Assembly: GCA_025350945.1 (NCBI GenBank)
Contig: JANXWW010000182.1
Coordinates: 1-18,900, forward strand
Length of the DNA: 18,900 nucleotides
Direction: 5' to 3'
From: Burkholderiales bacterium
GTDB lineage: Bacteria > Pseudomonadota > Gammaproteobacteria > Burkholderiales > Usitatibacteraceae
The position numbers and the translations under genes were made by a program. Shown here one piece after another: positions 1 to 8,329 of the stretch (within the stretch, counting starts at the first letter, position 1; every line of letters starts with the position of its first letter). The notes beneath the pieces were generated by a model. The model did not search any database, was not told the DNA's origin, and saw only the letters and a program-made list of their open reading frames with translations.

Positions 1-837
1 CTTGATATTGATGCAGTGCGTGAAGCCATTGGTGACAAGGTATATCGACTGGATGTAGATATTTTGCCCACGATTGGCTCAAGCAATACCGAATTGCTCA
101 TGCGTGCTGCTGCGGGTGCCGCCAGCGGGACTTGTGTTGCCGCAGAAATTCAAACCGCTGGTCGTGGCCGACGCGGGCGGGCGTGGCATTCCCAATTTGC
201 ATCTTCACTCACATTCTCATTGCTGTGGCGTTTTGAAAAAGGCGCGGCAGCATTGGGCGGGCTATCATTGGTTGTCGGTTTAGCGCTGGTGCGCGCGTTG
301 CGCAAAGCGGGCATTAATCACGCGATGCTGAAATGGCCGAACGATGTCGTCGTCAATGGTGAAAAGCTCGCGGGTATCTTGATCGAAACCCAAGGCGATA
401 TGCTTGGCCCCACGGCTGCTGTCATTGGCGTTGGCTTGAATGTGCAATTGCCAGATGCGTTGAAATTATCCATCGACCAGCCCGCAACTGATGTTGCATC
501 GCATCTTGAATCCCAATCCTCGCGCAATCAGTTATTGGCCGCGATGTTGTGCGAATTGGTGATTGTGCTTGATGAGTTTGGCGAACGTGGATTCAAGTTT
601 TTCAAAACTGACTGGATCGCATTTCACGCCTTGCAGGAGCAAGCAATCACCGTGCGGCAAAATAATACTGCGAACAATACAGCGGATTACGCTGCGCTTG
701 TAAAAGAGGTCGGCGATGATGGCTCGCTGGTTGTCGAGGCAATTGATAAACCTGGCAGCAGACAAACACTCACGTCGGCTGAAATTTCAATCAGGGTCAT
801 TGCCAAGCCATCCAGCGCTTCATGCAAGGCCGCCTGA
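1..837 (+). CDS. birA: Biotin--[acetyl-CoA-carboxylase] ligase, 5'-truncated by the window edge
   Basis: Biotin protein ligase, which makes biotinyl-AMP and transfers biotin to the carrier lysine of acetyl-CoA carboxylase. The reading frame is open to base 1 (Leu-Asp-Ile-Asp-Ala before a GTG at 16), and homologs have a few more residues before this point, so the real start probably lies upstream; 278 residues are visible. Family motifs are GSSNTELL (about 76-99), the biotinoyl-AMP loop GRGRRG (160-177), KWPND (331-345) and KLAGILIE (364-387). The tail after about base 600 fits the short C-terminal SH3-like domain. No helix-turn-helix is seen, but one could lie before the window, so whether this is a monofunctional ligase or also a repressor cannot be told. 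The stop lies two bases before the coaX ATG, so the two genes are co-transcribed and probably translationally coupled. Confidence 0.95.
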   Translation, partial: LDIDAVREAIGDKVYRLDVDILPTIGSSNTELLMRAAAGAASGTCVAAEIQTAGRGRRGRAWHSQFASSLTFSLLWRFEKGAAALGGLSLVVGLALVRALRKAGINHAMLKWPNDVVVNGEKLAGILIETQGDMLGPTAAVIGVGLNVQLPDALKLSIDQPATDVASHLESQSSRNQLLAAMLCELVIVLDEFGERGFKFFKTDWIAFHALQEQAITVRQNNTANNTADYAALVKEVGDDGSLVVEAIDKPGSRQTLTSAEISIRVIAKPSSASCKAA

Positions 838-839
838 AC

Positions 840-1595
840 ATGTCACTGCTCGCGATTGATGTTGGCAATACCCGCCTTAAATGGGCGCTCTACGAAGGCC
901 GTGAGATTCGCTCGCATGCTAATTTACTGACATCAGACGCAGCAGATGTGGAGACACTTACACGCGAATGGCAGGCACTCCAACCGAATGAGGCGATTGT
1001 TTCCAATGTGGCGGGTGTCGCAGTTGCTGATACGATAAAAAATGTGATGGCTAAAAATAATATTGAGCCAAGATTTATTTCTTCGCTTTCATCGCAATGT
1101 GGTGTGAAAAATAATTACGCGAATCCTCTTAAGCTCGGCACAGATCGCTGGGCTGCCCTGATCGGCGCGCATCAATCAAGCTCTGGCACTGCCAAGATCG
1201 TGGTCATGGCGGGCACGGCACTCACTATTGATGCGCTTAGTGCTGATGGGCACTTTCTTGGTGGCATTATTGTGCCGGGCTTGGGCGTGATGCGTCAGGC
1301 TTTGCATTTGCACACAGCGCAGTTGCCGGATGAAATGGGTCAATTCGACATGTTCCCCACCACTACATTAAACGCCATTGCCACTGGTGCAATTGACGCC
1401 TGTGTGGGTGCGATCTCGCGTATGCGTGCACGGCTCAGCGAACTCGATGAACGCAATGCGAGCGAGCCGACTGTGATCGCCAGCGGCGGCGCGCTTTCAC
1501 TGTTAGCCCCGCACGCCCCATTTCCCCTTACAATTCATGAAAATTTGGTGCTGGAAGGTCTTACGCACATAGCGCACGAAAGTCATCAACGATAA
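840..1595 (+). CDS. coaX: Type III pantothenate kinase (CoaX/Baf)
   Basis: Phosphorylates pantothenate with ATP, the first step of coenzyme A synthesis; cytoplasmic. The 251-residue product has the ASKHA phosphate motif DVGNT (residues 7-11), GTDRW (100-104) with the probable catalytic Asp102, and AGTALTID (124-131), followed by the GG-I-I-V-PG segment typical of type III enzymes. Length is normal for the family. I chose the ATG at 840 over an in-frame ATG at 822, because homologs begin directly with M-x-L-L-A-I-D and the longer form would overlap birA. A modest AAGG lies at 826-829. The Bordetella homolog is known as Bvg accessory factor (Baf). It sits between birA and a SPOR gene, a common betaproteobacterial arrangement. 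Confidence 0.96.
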   Translation: MSLLAIDVGNTRLKWALYEGREIRSHANLLTSDAADVETLTREWQALQPNEAIVSNVAGVAVADTIKNVMAKNNIEPRFISSLSSQCGVKNNYANPLKLGTDRWAALIGAHQSSSGTAKIVVMAGTALTIDALSADGHFLGGIIVPGLGVMRQALHLHTAQLPDEMGQFDMFPTTTLNAIATGAIDACVGAISRMRARLSELDERNASEPTVIASGGALSLLAPHAPFPLTIHENLVLEGLTHIAHESHQR

Positions 1596-1597
1596 TT

Positions 1598-2344
1598 ATG
1601 GCCCGATTTATTTTTCTACTTTTGTTGTTAATTGCGATTGCCTTCGGCGTGCATATTTATTTGTCCGAAACCAAGCCTAGGGCTGAATCGCCGCGTGAAA
1701 TCAATCGCGAGCAACTGAAAATTATTCTGCCTGCTGATTCAGGCAAGGCAACAACAGGGTCCGCCGCGCCAGCCGCTATTGATGTAAAAGCTGAAGCGCT
1801 GGCCGTACGCAAAATGGCCGAAGCATTTAGTGGCGGCGCGTGTGTAGATTTTAGTGTCAAGCCTGCCGACGCGGCGCGCGCGCAAACTGCCTTCGCCGAC
1901 ATGAAAGGTGGTGACAAGGTCGCCTCGCGCAGTGTGGAAGAATTTACGCGCTACGGTGTGTCGATGCCCGCATCCAAAGATCGTAAAACCGCAGAGACGC
2001 TTGTCGCTTCACTCAAGAAAGCCGGTTTAAAAGACGTGTTGATTCTGTCGGACAATAGCCTTTCGTTAGGCGTATTCTCAAACGAAGAAACCGCTAATCG
2101 CGGTTACGCTGATGTGGTGAAAAAGGCGGGTGCTGCTGTAAAAGGCGCGGTGGTGGTGCCGAGAAATCCGCAAGCCAAGGAAACCATTTTCACTCTGCGC
2201 GAACCCGACACCAATATGATTGCGCGCTTAACCATCATGCAGCGAGAATATGTTGATAGCACGGTGAAGGCAGTGACTTGCCCGGTCGCTTCAATACCCG
2301 CGTCTGCTTCGCAATCGGCTACAGTGACAAGCGCGAAGAATTGA
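1598..2344 (+). CDS. Membrane-anchored SPOR-domain protein
   Basis: A 248-residue protein with an N-terminal hydrophobic segment (about residues 4-21) and a short cytoplasmic tip, followed by a periplasmic part. The region around residues 110-190 resembles a SPOR domain, the fold that binds peptidoglycan denuded of stem peptides at division sites: a V-S-M-P start, a helix with 'AETLVASLKKAGLKD', a strand 'LSLGVFSNEETA' and a second helix. The linker at 40-70 is Ala/Pro/Ser rich. The start ATG comes two bases after the coaX stop, so it is in the birA-coaX transcription unit. A role in cell-wall or division-site binding is inferred from the domain only; the SPOR match is by eye. It converges on the 2358-3764 gene with 13 bases between stops and no terminator hairpin. 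Confidence 0.8.
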   Translation: MARFIFLLLLLIAIAFGVHIYLSETKPRAESPREINREQLKIILPADSGKATTGSAAPAAIDVKAEALAVRKMAEAFSGGACVDFSVKPADAARAQTAFADMKGGDKVASRSVEEFTRYGVSMPASKDRKTAETLVASLKKAGLKDVLILSDNSLSLGVFSNEETANRGYADVVKKAGAAVKGAVVVPRNPQAKETIFTLREPDTNMIARLTIMQREYVDSTVKAVTCPVASIPASASQSATVTSAKN

Positions 2345-2357
2345 TATTGGCGCGGTG

Positions 2358-3764
2358 CTACAAAACCTTGCCCGGATTCATAATGCCCAACGGATCCAGC
2401 GCCCGCTTGACCGCGCGCATCATATCCAGCTCGACTTCGCTTTTATGCCGCGTAATTTCATCGCGCTTCATTTGGCCCAGACCATGTTCAGCGCTGATCG
2501 AGCCGTGCATTTCAGCCAGTAAATCGTAAATAATTTTGTTCGCGATTTTGCTTTGTTCTGGCGTGGGAGCGGAGCCGGGAAAGCTCAAGTTGTAATGCAA
2601 ATTGCCATCGCCGATATGACCGAAACAGATCACGCGTGCAGCCGGAAGGAAAGCCAATAAGCGCGGCTCGGCAACATTAATAAATTCACCGATGCGTGAA
2701 ATCGGTAGTGAGATATCGTGCTTCACGCTTTTGCCTTCGAGCTTTTCGGCTTCAGGAATGTGTTCACGAATATTCCACAGGGCGATGGATTGTGCGTCAC
2801 TCGATGCGATCACGGCATCAATGACCAAGCCATTTTCAAATGCAGGTGCAAGTGCTACTGGTAGCGCATCTTCCAGCGGCGAATCCTTCATCGTATCGGT
2901 TAATTCAATCAACACTTGCCATGGGTGATGCGTGGCGAAAGGTTCAATCGTGGCGGGAAAATGCTTGACGACACCATCGATACAGATGCGCGACATCAAT
3001 TCAAAACCGGTCACGCGATCACCGAGTGCATCGCGAATCATCTTTAGCAACGTCACCGAATCACTCGCGCGTGACAATGCAACCATCGCAGTACAGGTGC
3101 GCTGCGGCGCAGGAAATAATTTCAACACCGCTGCCGTGATGATGCCGAGCGTGCCTTCCGCACCCATCAGCAAATGTTTTAAATCGTAGCCGGTGTTGTC
3201 TTTGCGCAGCGCCTTCAGCCCATTCCAGATGCGCCCGTCCGGCGTGACGGCTTCAATGCTCAACACCAGATCGCGCGTGTTGCCATAGCGCAGCACTGCA
3301 GTGCCACCCGCGTTGGTCGATAGATTGCCGCCAATGGTGCAGCTACCTTCCGCAGCGAGCGAGAGCGGAAAAAACTGTTGATGTTCGCGCGCGGCTTCCT
3401 GAATGGTTTGTAGAATGCAGCCGGCTTCGACCACCATCACACTATTGGCTAAATCAATTTCGCGAATGCGATTCATGCGACGCAGCGAAACAATAATCGC
3501 ATTGCCACGATTATCCGGAATGCCGCCACCAACGAGCCCGGTATTGCCGCCTTGTGGCACGATGGGCGTTTTTGTTTCTGCGCAAAGTTTTACGATGGCT
3601 GCGACCTCAGCCGTATTCGCAGGCCGCACAACCGCGAGTGCGGCACCCGTGTAGTTGCCACGCCAGTCGGTGAGATACGAAGCCATGTCAGCGCGATCAG
3701 TGATGAGTCCCACGTCGCCAACAATGTCGCGCAATTGCTCAGCAAATTTATTTTCGTTAACCAT
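2358..3764 (-). CDS. FAD-binding D-2-hydroxyacid dehydrogenase (GlcD/D2HGDH-like)
   Basis: A 468-residue flavoprotein of the vanillyl-alcohol-oxidase fold. The FAD-binding half carries PQGGNTGLVGGG (residues 70-81), IGGNLSTNAGG (144-154) and GAEGTLG (201-207). The C-terminal half has KHDISLP (348-354), the metal-binding GHIGDGNLH (382-390, His383 and His390) and SAEHG (424-428, Glu426). These residues are shared by D-2-hydroxyglutarate dehydrogenase, D-lactate dehydrogenase (cytochrome type) and glycolate oxidase GlcD. The length and the HxGDGNLH/SAEHG pair fit D2HGDH or D-lactate dehydrogenase best, but substrate cannot be decided from sequence alone. It would oxidise a D-2-hydroxyacid to the 2-oxoacid, passing electrons to an acceptor. 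The start lies five bases after the rfaE2 stop, so the two form a minus-strand operon. Confidence 0.9.
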   Translation of the reverse strand: MVNENKFAEQLRDIVGDVGLITDRADMASYLTDWRGNYTGAALAVVRPANTAEVAAIVKLCAETKTPIVPQGGNTGLVGGGIPDNRGNAIIVSLRRMNRIREIDLANSVMVVEAGCILQTIQEAAREHQQFFPLSLAAEGSCTIGGNLSTNAGGTAVLRYGNTRDLVLSIEAVTPDGRIWNGLKALRKDNTGYDLKHLLMGAEGTLGIITAAVLKLFPAPQRTCTAMVALSRASDSVTLLKMIRDALGDRVTGFELMSRICIDGVVKHFPATIEPFATHHPWQVLIELTDTMKDSPLEDALPVALAPAFENGLVIDAVIASSDAQSIALWNIREHIPEAEKLEGKSVKHDISLPISRIGEFINVAEPRLLAFLPAARVICFGHIGDGNLHYNLSFPGSAPTPEQSKIANKIIYDLLAEMHGSISAEHGLGQMKRDEITRHKSEVELDMMRAVKRALDPLGIMNPGKVL

Positions 3765-3769
3765 TCTGC

Positions 3770-4255
3770 TTATTTATGTTGTGCGCGAATTTTGGCAAGC
3801 GTGGCGGTGGTAGAGCGTTCAAACTGAACATTAATTGCGTGCACACTGCCGCCCCATGAGGTGACTTCTGCACCGCCGACAATTTTATCAATCGCCCAAT
3901 CGCCGCCTTTTACCAGCACATCCGGGCGCGCTTCGATAATGCGATTGAGCGGCGTATCTTCTTCAAACCAAGTTACGAGGCTCACGCATGCCAATGCGGC
4001 AATCACGGCCATGCGATCTTCCAATGTGTTGATGGGGCGATCATCGCCTTTGCCCAAACGTCTGACCGATGCATCGGAATTGAGCGCCACAATCAGTGAA
4101 GCACCCAGCGCTCGCGCCTCGGCAAGATAAGTGACATGGCCGCGATGCAACACATCAAAAACGCCATTGGTGAACACCCGTTTTTTTGCTGACTGAGCCG
4201 CGCGTGCAGCAAGTGCTTCGGGCTCACAAAATTTATTTTCGAATGTTGGTCGCAT
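3770..4255 (-). CDS. rfaE2: D-glycero-beta-D-manno-heptose 1-phosphate adenylyltransferase (RfaE domain II)
   Basis: Cytidylyltransferase-like enzyme that joins heptose 1-phosphate and ATP to give ADP-heptose for the LPS inner core. The 161-residue product has the nucleotidyltransferase signature TNGVFDVLHRGH (residues 29-40, HxGH at 37-40), LNSDASVRRLGKG, RPINTLEDRM, VLVKGGDW and a C-terminal RSTTATLAKIR, all typical of the family. It is the adenylyltransferase half only; in E. coli this is fused to a kinase in HldE, while betaproteobacteria often carry the halves separately. The kinase is not in this window, but gmhA of the same pathway is at 16301-16891. The start is the ATG at 4255; no good Shine-Dalgarno precedes it. 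First gene of a two-gene operon with the downstream flavoprotein. Confidence 0.95.
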   Translation of the reverse strand: MRPTFENKFCEPEALAARAAQSAKKRVFTNGVFDVLHRGHVTYLAEARALGASLIVALNSDASVRRLGKGDDRPINTLEDRMAVIAALACVSLVTWFEEDTPLNRIIEARPDVLVKGGDWAIDKIVGGAEVTSWGGSVHAINVQFERSTTATLAKIRAQHK

Positions 4256-4515
4256 GATGAAAGTTTACGCGATGCGAGTGCTGATTTGGGATTGCGTCTA
4301 TGGGAAATTAAGATGATTCAGAAGATGTAAACACTAAGCTGGATGCGGTGTTTGAAGCAAAAAATCGTGGAAACGCTCGCCAGCATTGGTGTTTTAATTA
4401 ATCAATAATGAATTATGAAGTTGAACTTTTCAGCCAGTTGCCGGGCCTAATTATTTTTTCAGCACGCAATATACTGTTCATTCATTCTGAATATCACTCT
4501 GTCATGACTGCCTAA
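4256..4515. other. Divergent intergenic region between rfaE2 and the LprI-domain gene
   Basis: No gene was found in these 260 bases. They must hold promoters for both flanking genes. On the plus strand TATACT (4470-4475) is a good -10-like hexamer, but the best -35 at a 17-base spacing is only CTAATT (4447-4452), so the promoter call is weak. The stretch is more AT-rich than the genes around it, especially 4391-4475. No convincing terminator or repeat was found. Confidence 0.4.
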
Positions 4516-5400
4516 ATGAATTCACGAAACAAACGAAGCTGTTTTGTCATGGCATATCTACTTTTTGCGGCAGGCTCAGCACATGCCATCGACTGCAAAA
4601 GCATCGCCGTGCTGAATGCTGCCGAAAAAATTATTTGCCAAAGCGATCAGTTAATCGCGCGTGACAATCAACTCAACACGCTATTTCAACGGCTCTCGCA
4701 AAAACCAATGGTGATGCCGGAGATGATGCGCAAACGTCAGCGCGACTGGCTTAACGAGCGCGATGAATGCACTGATGTTGCGTGCGTTGAGCGGCTTTAT
4801 GACACGCGAATTCGTCATCTGCAATTAATTGAGGGACGTTTTAATGGGCGAACAGAAAATGCGCGCGCCGTAAAATTTGGCACGCCCGGTGTGTTGCTGG
4901 TGCGTGGCGAATGGCAGATCAAGGAATTCGTTTTGCGCGGTGACAAGAACATAGATAAACCTGCGGCGCTCGGTGGCGCTGAACGTATTTGGCAAAGTGA
5001 TTTAGGCCAGCCGTTACCGCCACTGAATGCAAATATTAATTTCACTTTTGATATTATTGGCGCGCATATTTGTTCGTTCTTGACGGCAAACAAAAAGGAT
5101 GATTGCGCGACGCTGGGCAGTACGCGCATCCTGATTGGCAATCGAATTGCCTATAACGAAATGAACACATTCGTTACGTTGCCGCGCAGCTACGCAGCCG
5201 ATTTCAAAGACATGCCTGCAAGCGAAGTGGGCACTTTTTTTGTGAATCGAAAGCCGTGGTTTAGCGCTATCCCGGTGCATGACCGCACGCTGTATGTGCC
5301 AGCGCGCGCCTGTGAAGCTACGCAGCTAAAACAATGCGTTGAAGGCTATCAGGTGTGGCGTGCTATCAGTGACGATGCATTGGCGGCTGGTTTGCCGTGA
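4516..5400 (+). CDS. Exported protein with N-terminal LprI-like (DUF1311) domain
   Basis: A 294-residue protein with a signal peptide (basic start, hydrophobic stretch at about 10-20, probable cleavage after AHA at 22-24). Residues 27-105 match the LprI/DUF1311 pattern: Cys27, Cys41, a helix with LIARDNQLNTLFQRL, then RQRDWLNERDEC and C..RLYDTRIRHL (Cys85, Cys90). The family is named for the mycobacterial lysozyme inhibitor LprI, though most members have no tested function. The remaining 190 residues are not recognised; they contain Cys186, Cys197, Cys266 and Cys274, so up to four disulfides are possible in the mature periplasmic protein. An in-frame stop just before 4516 makes this the earliest start; no Shine-Dalgarno is obvious. 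The next gene, 110 bases downstream on the same strand, encodes a lysozyme-containing hydrolase. Confidence 0.8.
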   Translation: MNSRNKRSCFVMAYLLFAAGSAHAIDCKSIAVLNAAEKIICQSDQLIARDNQLNTLFQRLSQKPMVMPEMMRKRQRDWLNERDECTDVACVERLYDTRIRHLQLIEGRFNGRTENARAVKFGTPGVLLVRGEWQIKEFVLRGDKNIDKPAALGGAERIWQSDLGQPLPPLNANINFTFDIIGAHICSFLTANKKDDCATLGSTRILIGNRIAYNEMNTFVTLPRSYAADFKDMPASEVGTFFVNRKPWFSAIPVHDRTLYVPARACEATQLKQCVEGYQVWRAISDDALAAGLP

Positions 5401-5431
5401 TGTGATGATACGGCCATTAATTTGGTGGCAA

Positions 5432-5445
5432 TAGGGTTTACCCTA
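5432..5445. promoter_or_regulatory. 14-bp palindrome upstream of the hydrolase gene
   Basis: TAGGGT and ACCCTA form perfect 6-base arms around a 2-base centre, 65 bases before the ATG at 5511. It is too compact to fold as an RNA hairpin with only two loop bases, so a dimeric DNA-binding protein site is the more likely reading. The regulator is unknown. Confidence 0.35.
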
Positions 5446-5510
5446 GATGCGCTATTTACTCGCGAGGAGCAAAATACAGGAGTTGATTTTTTATTCTGAA
5501 GGATGCTCCC

Positions 5511-7205
5511 ATGTTAAATTCAGCAATCCAATCCGGCGATAATTCAGGTGCCGCCAATGCCCGCTACCAACCGACTGCCAACGAAGGTCAGACTCATACG
5601 GTTGTGCATGGAGATACCTTAAGTGAAATAGCTGGAAAAAACGGTGTTTCACTTTCTGCGCTGATTGCGGCAAATCCGCAAATTAAAAATCCGGATCTGA
5701 TTTATCCCGGTGACAAGGTTAGTGTTCCCGCAGGTGGTGGTGAGCAAGCTGCTGCTGATACCGCAAGTGAGAACGCTTCTTCCGCGCGATCTGAAGTCAG
5801 TATGGCCGATCAAGCCCGCGCTGCACAAGTGCGCGCATCACCAGCTGGAGCGACCGGCGGCAATAATATTCTTTCCAATATTTCGACCACGGGTGCGAGC
5901 GCTAAAACAGCACGTCAGGATGGTTTGTCAGGCGGCGTGTCATCGTCCAAAACGATGGCGAATACCGATGCCGCACGCGTTCTTAAATATAAAGATGCGT
6001 TTAACGCAGCCGGTGCCAAGTATGGTTTGCCACCCGCATTGTTGGCCGCGATTGCCAGCCGCGAATCGCGGGGTGGCGCGGCGCTTGACAGGAATGGACG
6101 TGGCGACGGCGGTAACGGCTATGGCCTGATGCAGGTCGACATTGGCACACGCCCCAATCCCAAAGGCGGGCCATACAGTGCTGCACATATCGACGAAGCT
6201 GCAAGTATTTTGAAAGAGAAACTTGATGCAGTGAAGGCGAAATATCCGAATGCTTCAGCTGAAGACCAGTTAAAGCTTGCGACGGCAAAATATAACGGTG
6301 GTTCCGGCACGATTTCCAATCCTGATAAAAGCACAACCGGCGGCGATTATTCCAACGACGTGATCGCGCGTGCACAGACCTATGCGGCAAACTGGGGCGC
6401 AACCCCCGGCTCAACGGGTACCACGCCTCCTACACCCTCTATACCACCCACCGGCAGTGTTCCTGCCGCTGGATTGGCCAGAGGCAGTATGGGCGAGGGC
6501 GTCAAAGCGCTGCAGAATCAATTGGTAAAGCTCGGCTACATGACCGCGGGAGAGATAGCAACCGGCCCGGGCATATTTGGCCCCAAAACGGAAGCAGCAT
6601 TAAAAGCATTCCAGACAGCGAACAATATTGCGCCAACGGGAAAATTCGGCCCAACTACCCAGACCGCGATGCAAAAAGGTGGCATCCCAGCCAGCGCAGG
6701 TGGTGACGCCAGCGCCAGCACATCTAAGATCCCGACGTTGCGCCAGGGCGATGCGGCAAGCAGCAGAGTGCGCAGCGTGGGTTGTGGCATTACTTCTGCC
6801 ACGATGGCGATCAATGGTCTTACTGGCAAGAATATGACGCCAGATCAGTTCTACGGTAAGTATGGTTTCGGGCTGAATGGCGGCATGGAAGCGAATGGCC
6901 TCAAAGTGACCAACATGAGCGACCTGCACAGCGGCAACATGAGTACCGAAAATAAGGCGTGGGACGTATTCAAAAACGCGACGAGCAGTGGCAAGGTGGT
7001 GATGTTCGCGGCCAACGGTCAGCCGTTTACCAAAGGCAGCTACGGTCACATCATGCTGGCGACCGGCACATCCACTGTGAATGGTCAGCGTATGGTGACG
7101 TTTAACGATCCTGCGACCGGCACGTCACGCACGGTGCCGTTCGATAAACTGTGGAATGCGCCACCGCACAAAGAGGGAAATTTTGTGCGGGTAATTTCGA
7201 AGTAG
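5511..7205 (+). CDS. Multidomain peptidoglycan hydrolase: LysM, goose-type lysozyme, PG-binding, C39-like peptidase
   Basis: A 564-residue modular protein. Residues 28-73 are a LysM (THTVVHGDTLSEIAGKNG). A Ser/Ala/Gly linker leads to a goose-type lysozyme (GH23-like) domain at about 160-296: the catalytic Glu185 lies in ASRES, followed by GDGGNGYGLMQVD with Asp199 and Asp210, then KYNGG and DYSNDVIARAQTY, very like the avian g-type signature. A Thr/Pro linker precedes a PG_binding_1 domain (about 321-392, VKALQNQLVKLGY, FGPKTEAALKAFQ). The C-terminal part (about 408-564) looks like a C39/papain-like peptidase, with Cys425 in VGCGITSA, His513 in YGHIM and Asn532-Asp533. No N-terminal signal peptide is visible, so export would need another route. 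AAGGA (5499-5503) supports the ATG at 5511. A strong terminator follows. No phage genes flank it. Confidence 0.88.
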   Translation: MLNSAIQSGDNSGAANARYQPTANEGQTHTVVHGDTLSEIAGKNGVSLSALIAANPQIKNPDLIYPGDKVSVPAGGGEQAAADTASENASSARSEVSMADQARAAQVRASPAGATGGNNILSNISTTGASAKTARQDGLSGGVSSSKTMANTDAARVLKYKDAFNAAGAKYGLPPALLAAIASRESRGGAALDRNGRGDGGNGYGLMQVDIGTRPNPKGGPYSAAHIDEAASILKEKLDAVKAKYPNASAEDQLKLATAKYNGGSGTISNPDKSTTGGDYSNDVIARAQTYAANWGATPGSTGTTPPTPSIPPTGSVPAAGLARGSMGEGVKALQNQLVKLGYMTAGEIATGPGIFGPKTEAALKAFQTANNIAPTGKFGPTTQTAMQKGGIPASAGGDASASTSKIPTLRQGDAASSRVRSVGCGITSATMAINGLTGKNMTPDQFYGKYGFGLNGGMEANGLKVTNMSDLHSGNMSTENKAWDVFKNATSSGKVVMFAANGQPFTKGSYGHIMLATGTSTVNGQRMVTFNDPATGTSRTVPFDKLWNAPPHKEGNFVRVISK

Positions 7206-7223
7206 TCTTTCTCGAAACGGCCG

Positions 7224-7256
7224 TTAAAAAACCCGCCAAGTTGGCGGGTTTTTTAA
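7224..7256. terminator. Bidirectional Rho-independent terminator
   Basis: A perfect 14-bp inverted repeat, TTAAAAAACCCGCC and GGCGGGTTTTTTAA, around a five-base loop (7238-7242). The GC core of the stem is followed by six T on either strand, so it can end transcripts of both the plus-strand hydrolase gene and the minus-strand diiron gene whose stop is at 7342. Confidence 0.93.
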
Positions 7257-7341
7257 TTAAACGCTAGTATCAGCGGGCATTTTGAAGAATTTATGGCTGA
7301 AAAGGCGCGTCAGTGCTAGAGGTGATATTTTTAATTGTAGC

Positions 7342-8244
7342 CTAGGCGGCGTTTGGCACCACAGGTGTTGCCACTGCGGCAAATCGCGCAATCAATTCCT
7401 TGCGGAAGCGATTCAAATCGGTCGATGTTTCGAACGAGCGATCAAATAGATTCGAAAGCTGTTTCAAAATGCCGCCTACAACGCGGCTTTCCCATACCTT
7501 GTCGAATTTGATTTGTGTATCGAGCCAACGCTCCAGCCACTCCGGATCGGGCAGACGCGATTGCACGGTGTCGTTGGGGAACAGGCTCGTGTTCACGTGC
7601 AAGTTAGTCGGATGAAGTGGCTTGCCGCTTTTTCCCGAGCTCGCCATCAGCACGCCAATTTTGGCGAATGCAATTTGCGCTTCACCGCCCACTTTTTCAA
7701 TCGCACGCTTCATGTAACGAAAATACGCGCCCGCATGACGAGCCTCGTCTTTTGAAATCGTGTCGTAGATTTTTTTAATCACCGGCTCGGTGTGCCATTC
7801 AGACGCGCGGCGATACCATTGCGTTAAACGAATCTCGCCGCAAAAATGCAGCATCAGTGTTTCCAGCGCAGGTGCCGGATCGAACGTAAAGCGCACCGCA
7901 TGCAACTCTTCTTCGTTCGGCACCATGTCGGGCCGATAGCGGCGCAAATATTCCATCAGCACCAGCGAATGTTTTTGCTCTTCATAAAACCAGATCGACA
8001 TGAAGGCCGAAAAATCGCTGTCATGCTGATTGTCGCGTAAAAACATTTCAGTGGCGGGCAGCGCTGACCATTCCGTGATCGCGTTCATTTTGATCGTGAT
8101 CGCTTGCTCATCAGTGAGCTTGGCAGGGTCGAACGTATCCCACGGAATATCGGTCGCCATATCCCAACGTGATTTTTCCAAATCGCGAAATAAATCGGGG
8201 TACAACATGGACGGGGCGATCGGTGTGTTGGATTTTGGTTGCAT
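7342..8244 (-). CDS. Ferritin-like diiron protein, acyl-ACP desaturase-like
   Basis: A 300-residue, mostly helical soluble protein with the ligand set of a diiron four-helix bundle: Glu58 (ITEW), Glu89 and His92 (EEQKH), Glu137 (GEIRLTQWYRR), Glu167 and His170 (DEARH). The two ExxH motifs about 78 residues apart and a lone Glu before each resemble plant and mycobacterial acyl-ACP desaturases and related N-oxygenases. No signal peptide or membrane segment. If active it would use O2 and electrons from a partner to desaturate or hydroxylate an acyl chain; the substrate is unknown. It is transcribed away from the lipid-modification operon, sharing the 8245-8591 control region, which suggests a linked role. 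The start is the ATG at 8244. Annotation as a desaturase rather than another ferritin-like oxidase is inference. Confidence 0.75.
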   Translation of the reverse strand: MQPKSNTPIAPSMLYPDLFRDLEKSRWDMATDIPWDTFDPAKLTDEQAITIKMNAITEWSALPATEMFLRDNQHDSDFSAFMSIWFYEEQKHSLVLMEYLRRYRPDMVPNEEELHAVRFTFDPAPALETLMLHFCGEIRLTQWYRRASEWHTEPVIKKIYDTISKDEARHAGAYFRYMKRAIEKVGGEAQIAFAKIGVLMASSGKSGKPLHPTNLHVNTSLFPNDTVQSRLPDPEWLERWLDTQIKFDKVWESRVVGGILKQLSNLFDRSFETSTDLNRFRKELIARFAAVATPVVPNAA

Positions 8245-8329
8245 AAAATTTCCGGTTAATGCCTAGAATAACAAAATTACGCATACAGCGTATTGCAATG
8301 GGTGAGTTTTGGCAGGTATTGCCTTAAAA

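Noticed and set aside
2345..2357. Terminator between the convergent SPOR and flavoprotein genes
   Set aside because: Only 13 bases, with no inverted repeat or T-run.
6001..6414. 137-codon minus-strand open frame
   Set aside because: Antisense to the lysozyme domain region of the hydrolase gene; composition typical of a shadow frame.
5511..7205. Prophage remnant carrying an endolysin
   Set aside because: No holin, tail, integrase or attachment-site repeats are present, and flanking genes are ordinary chromosomal genes.
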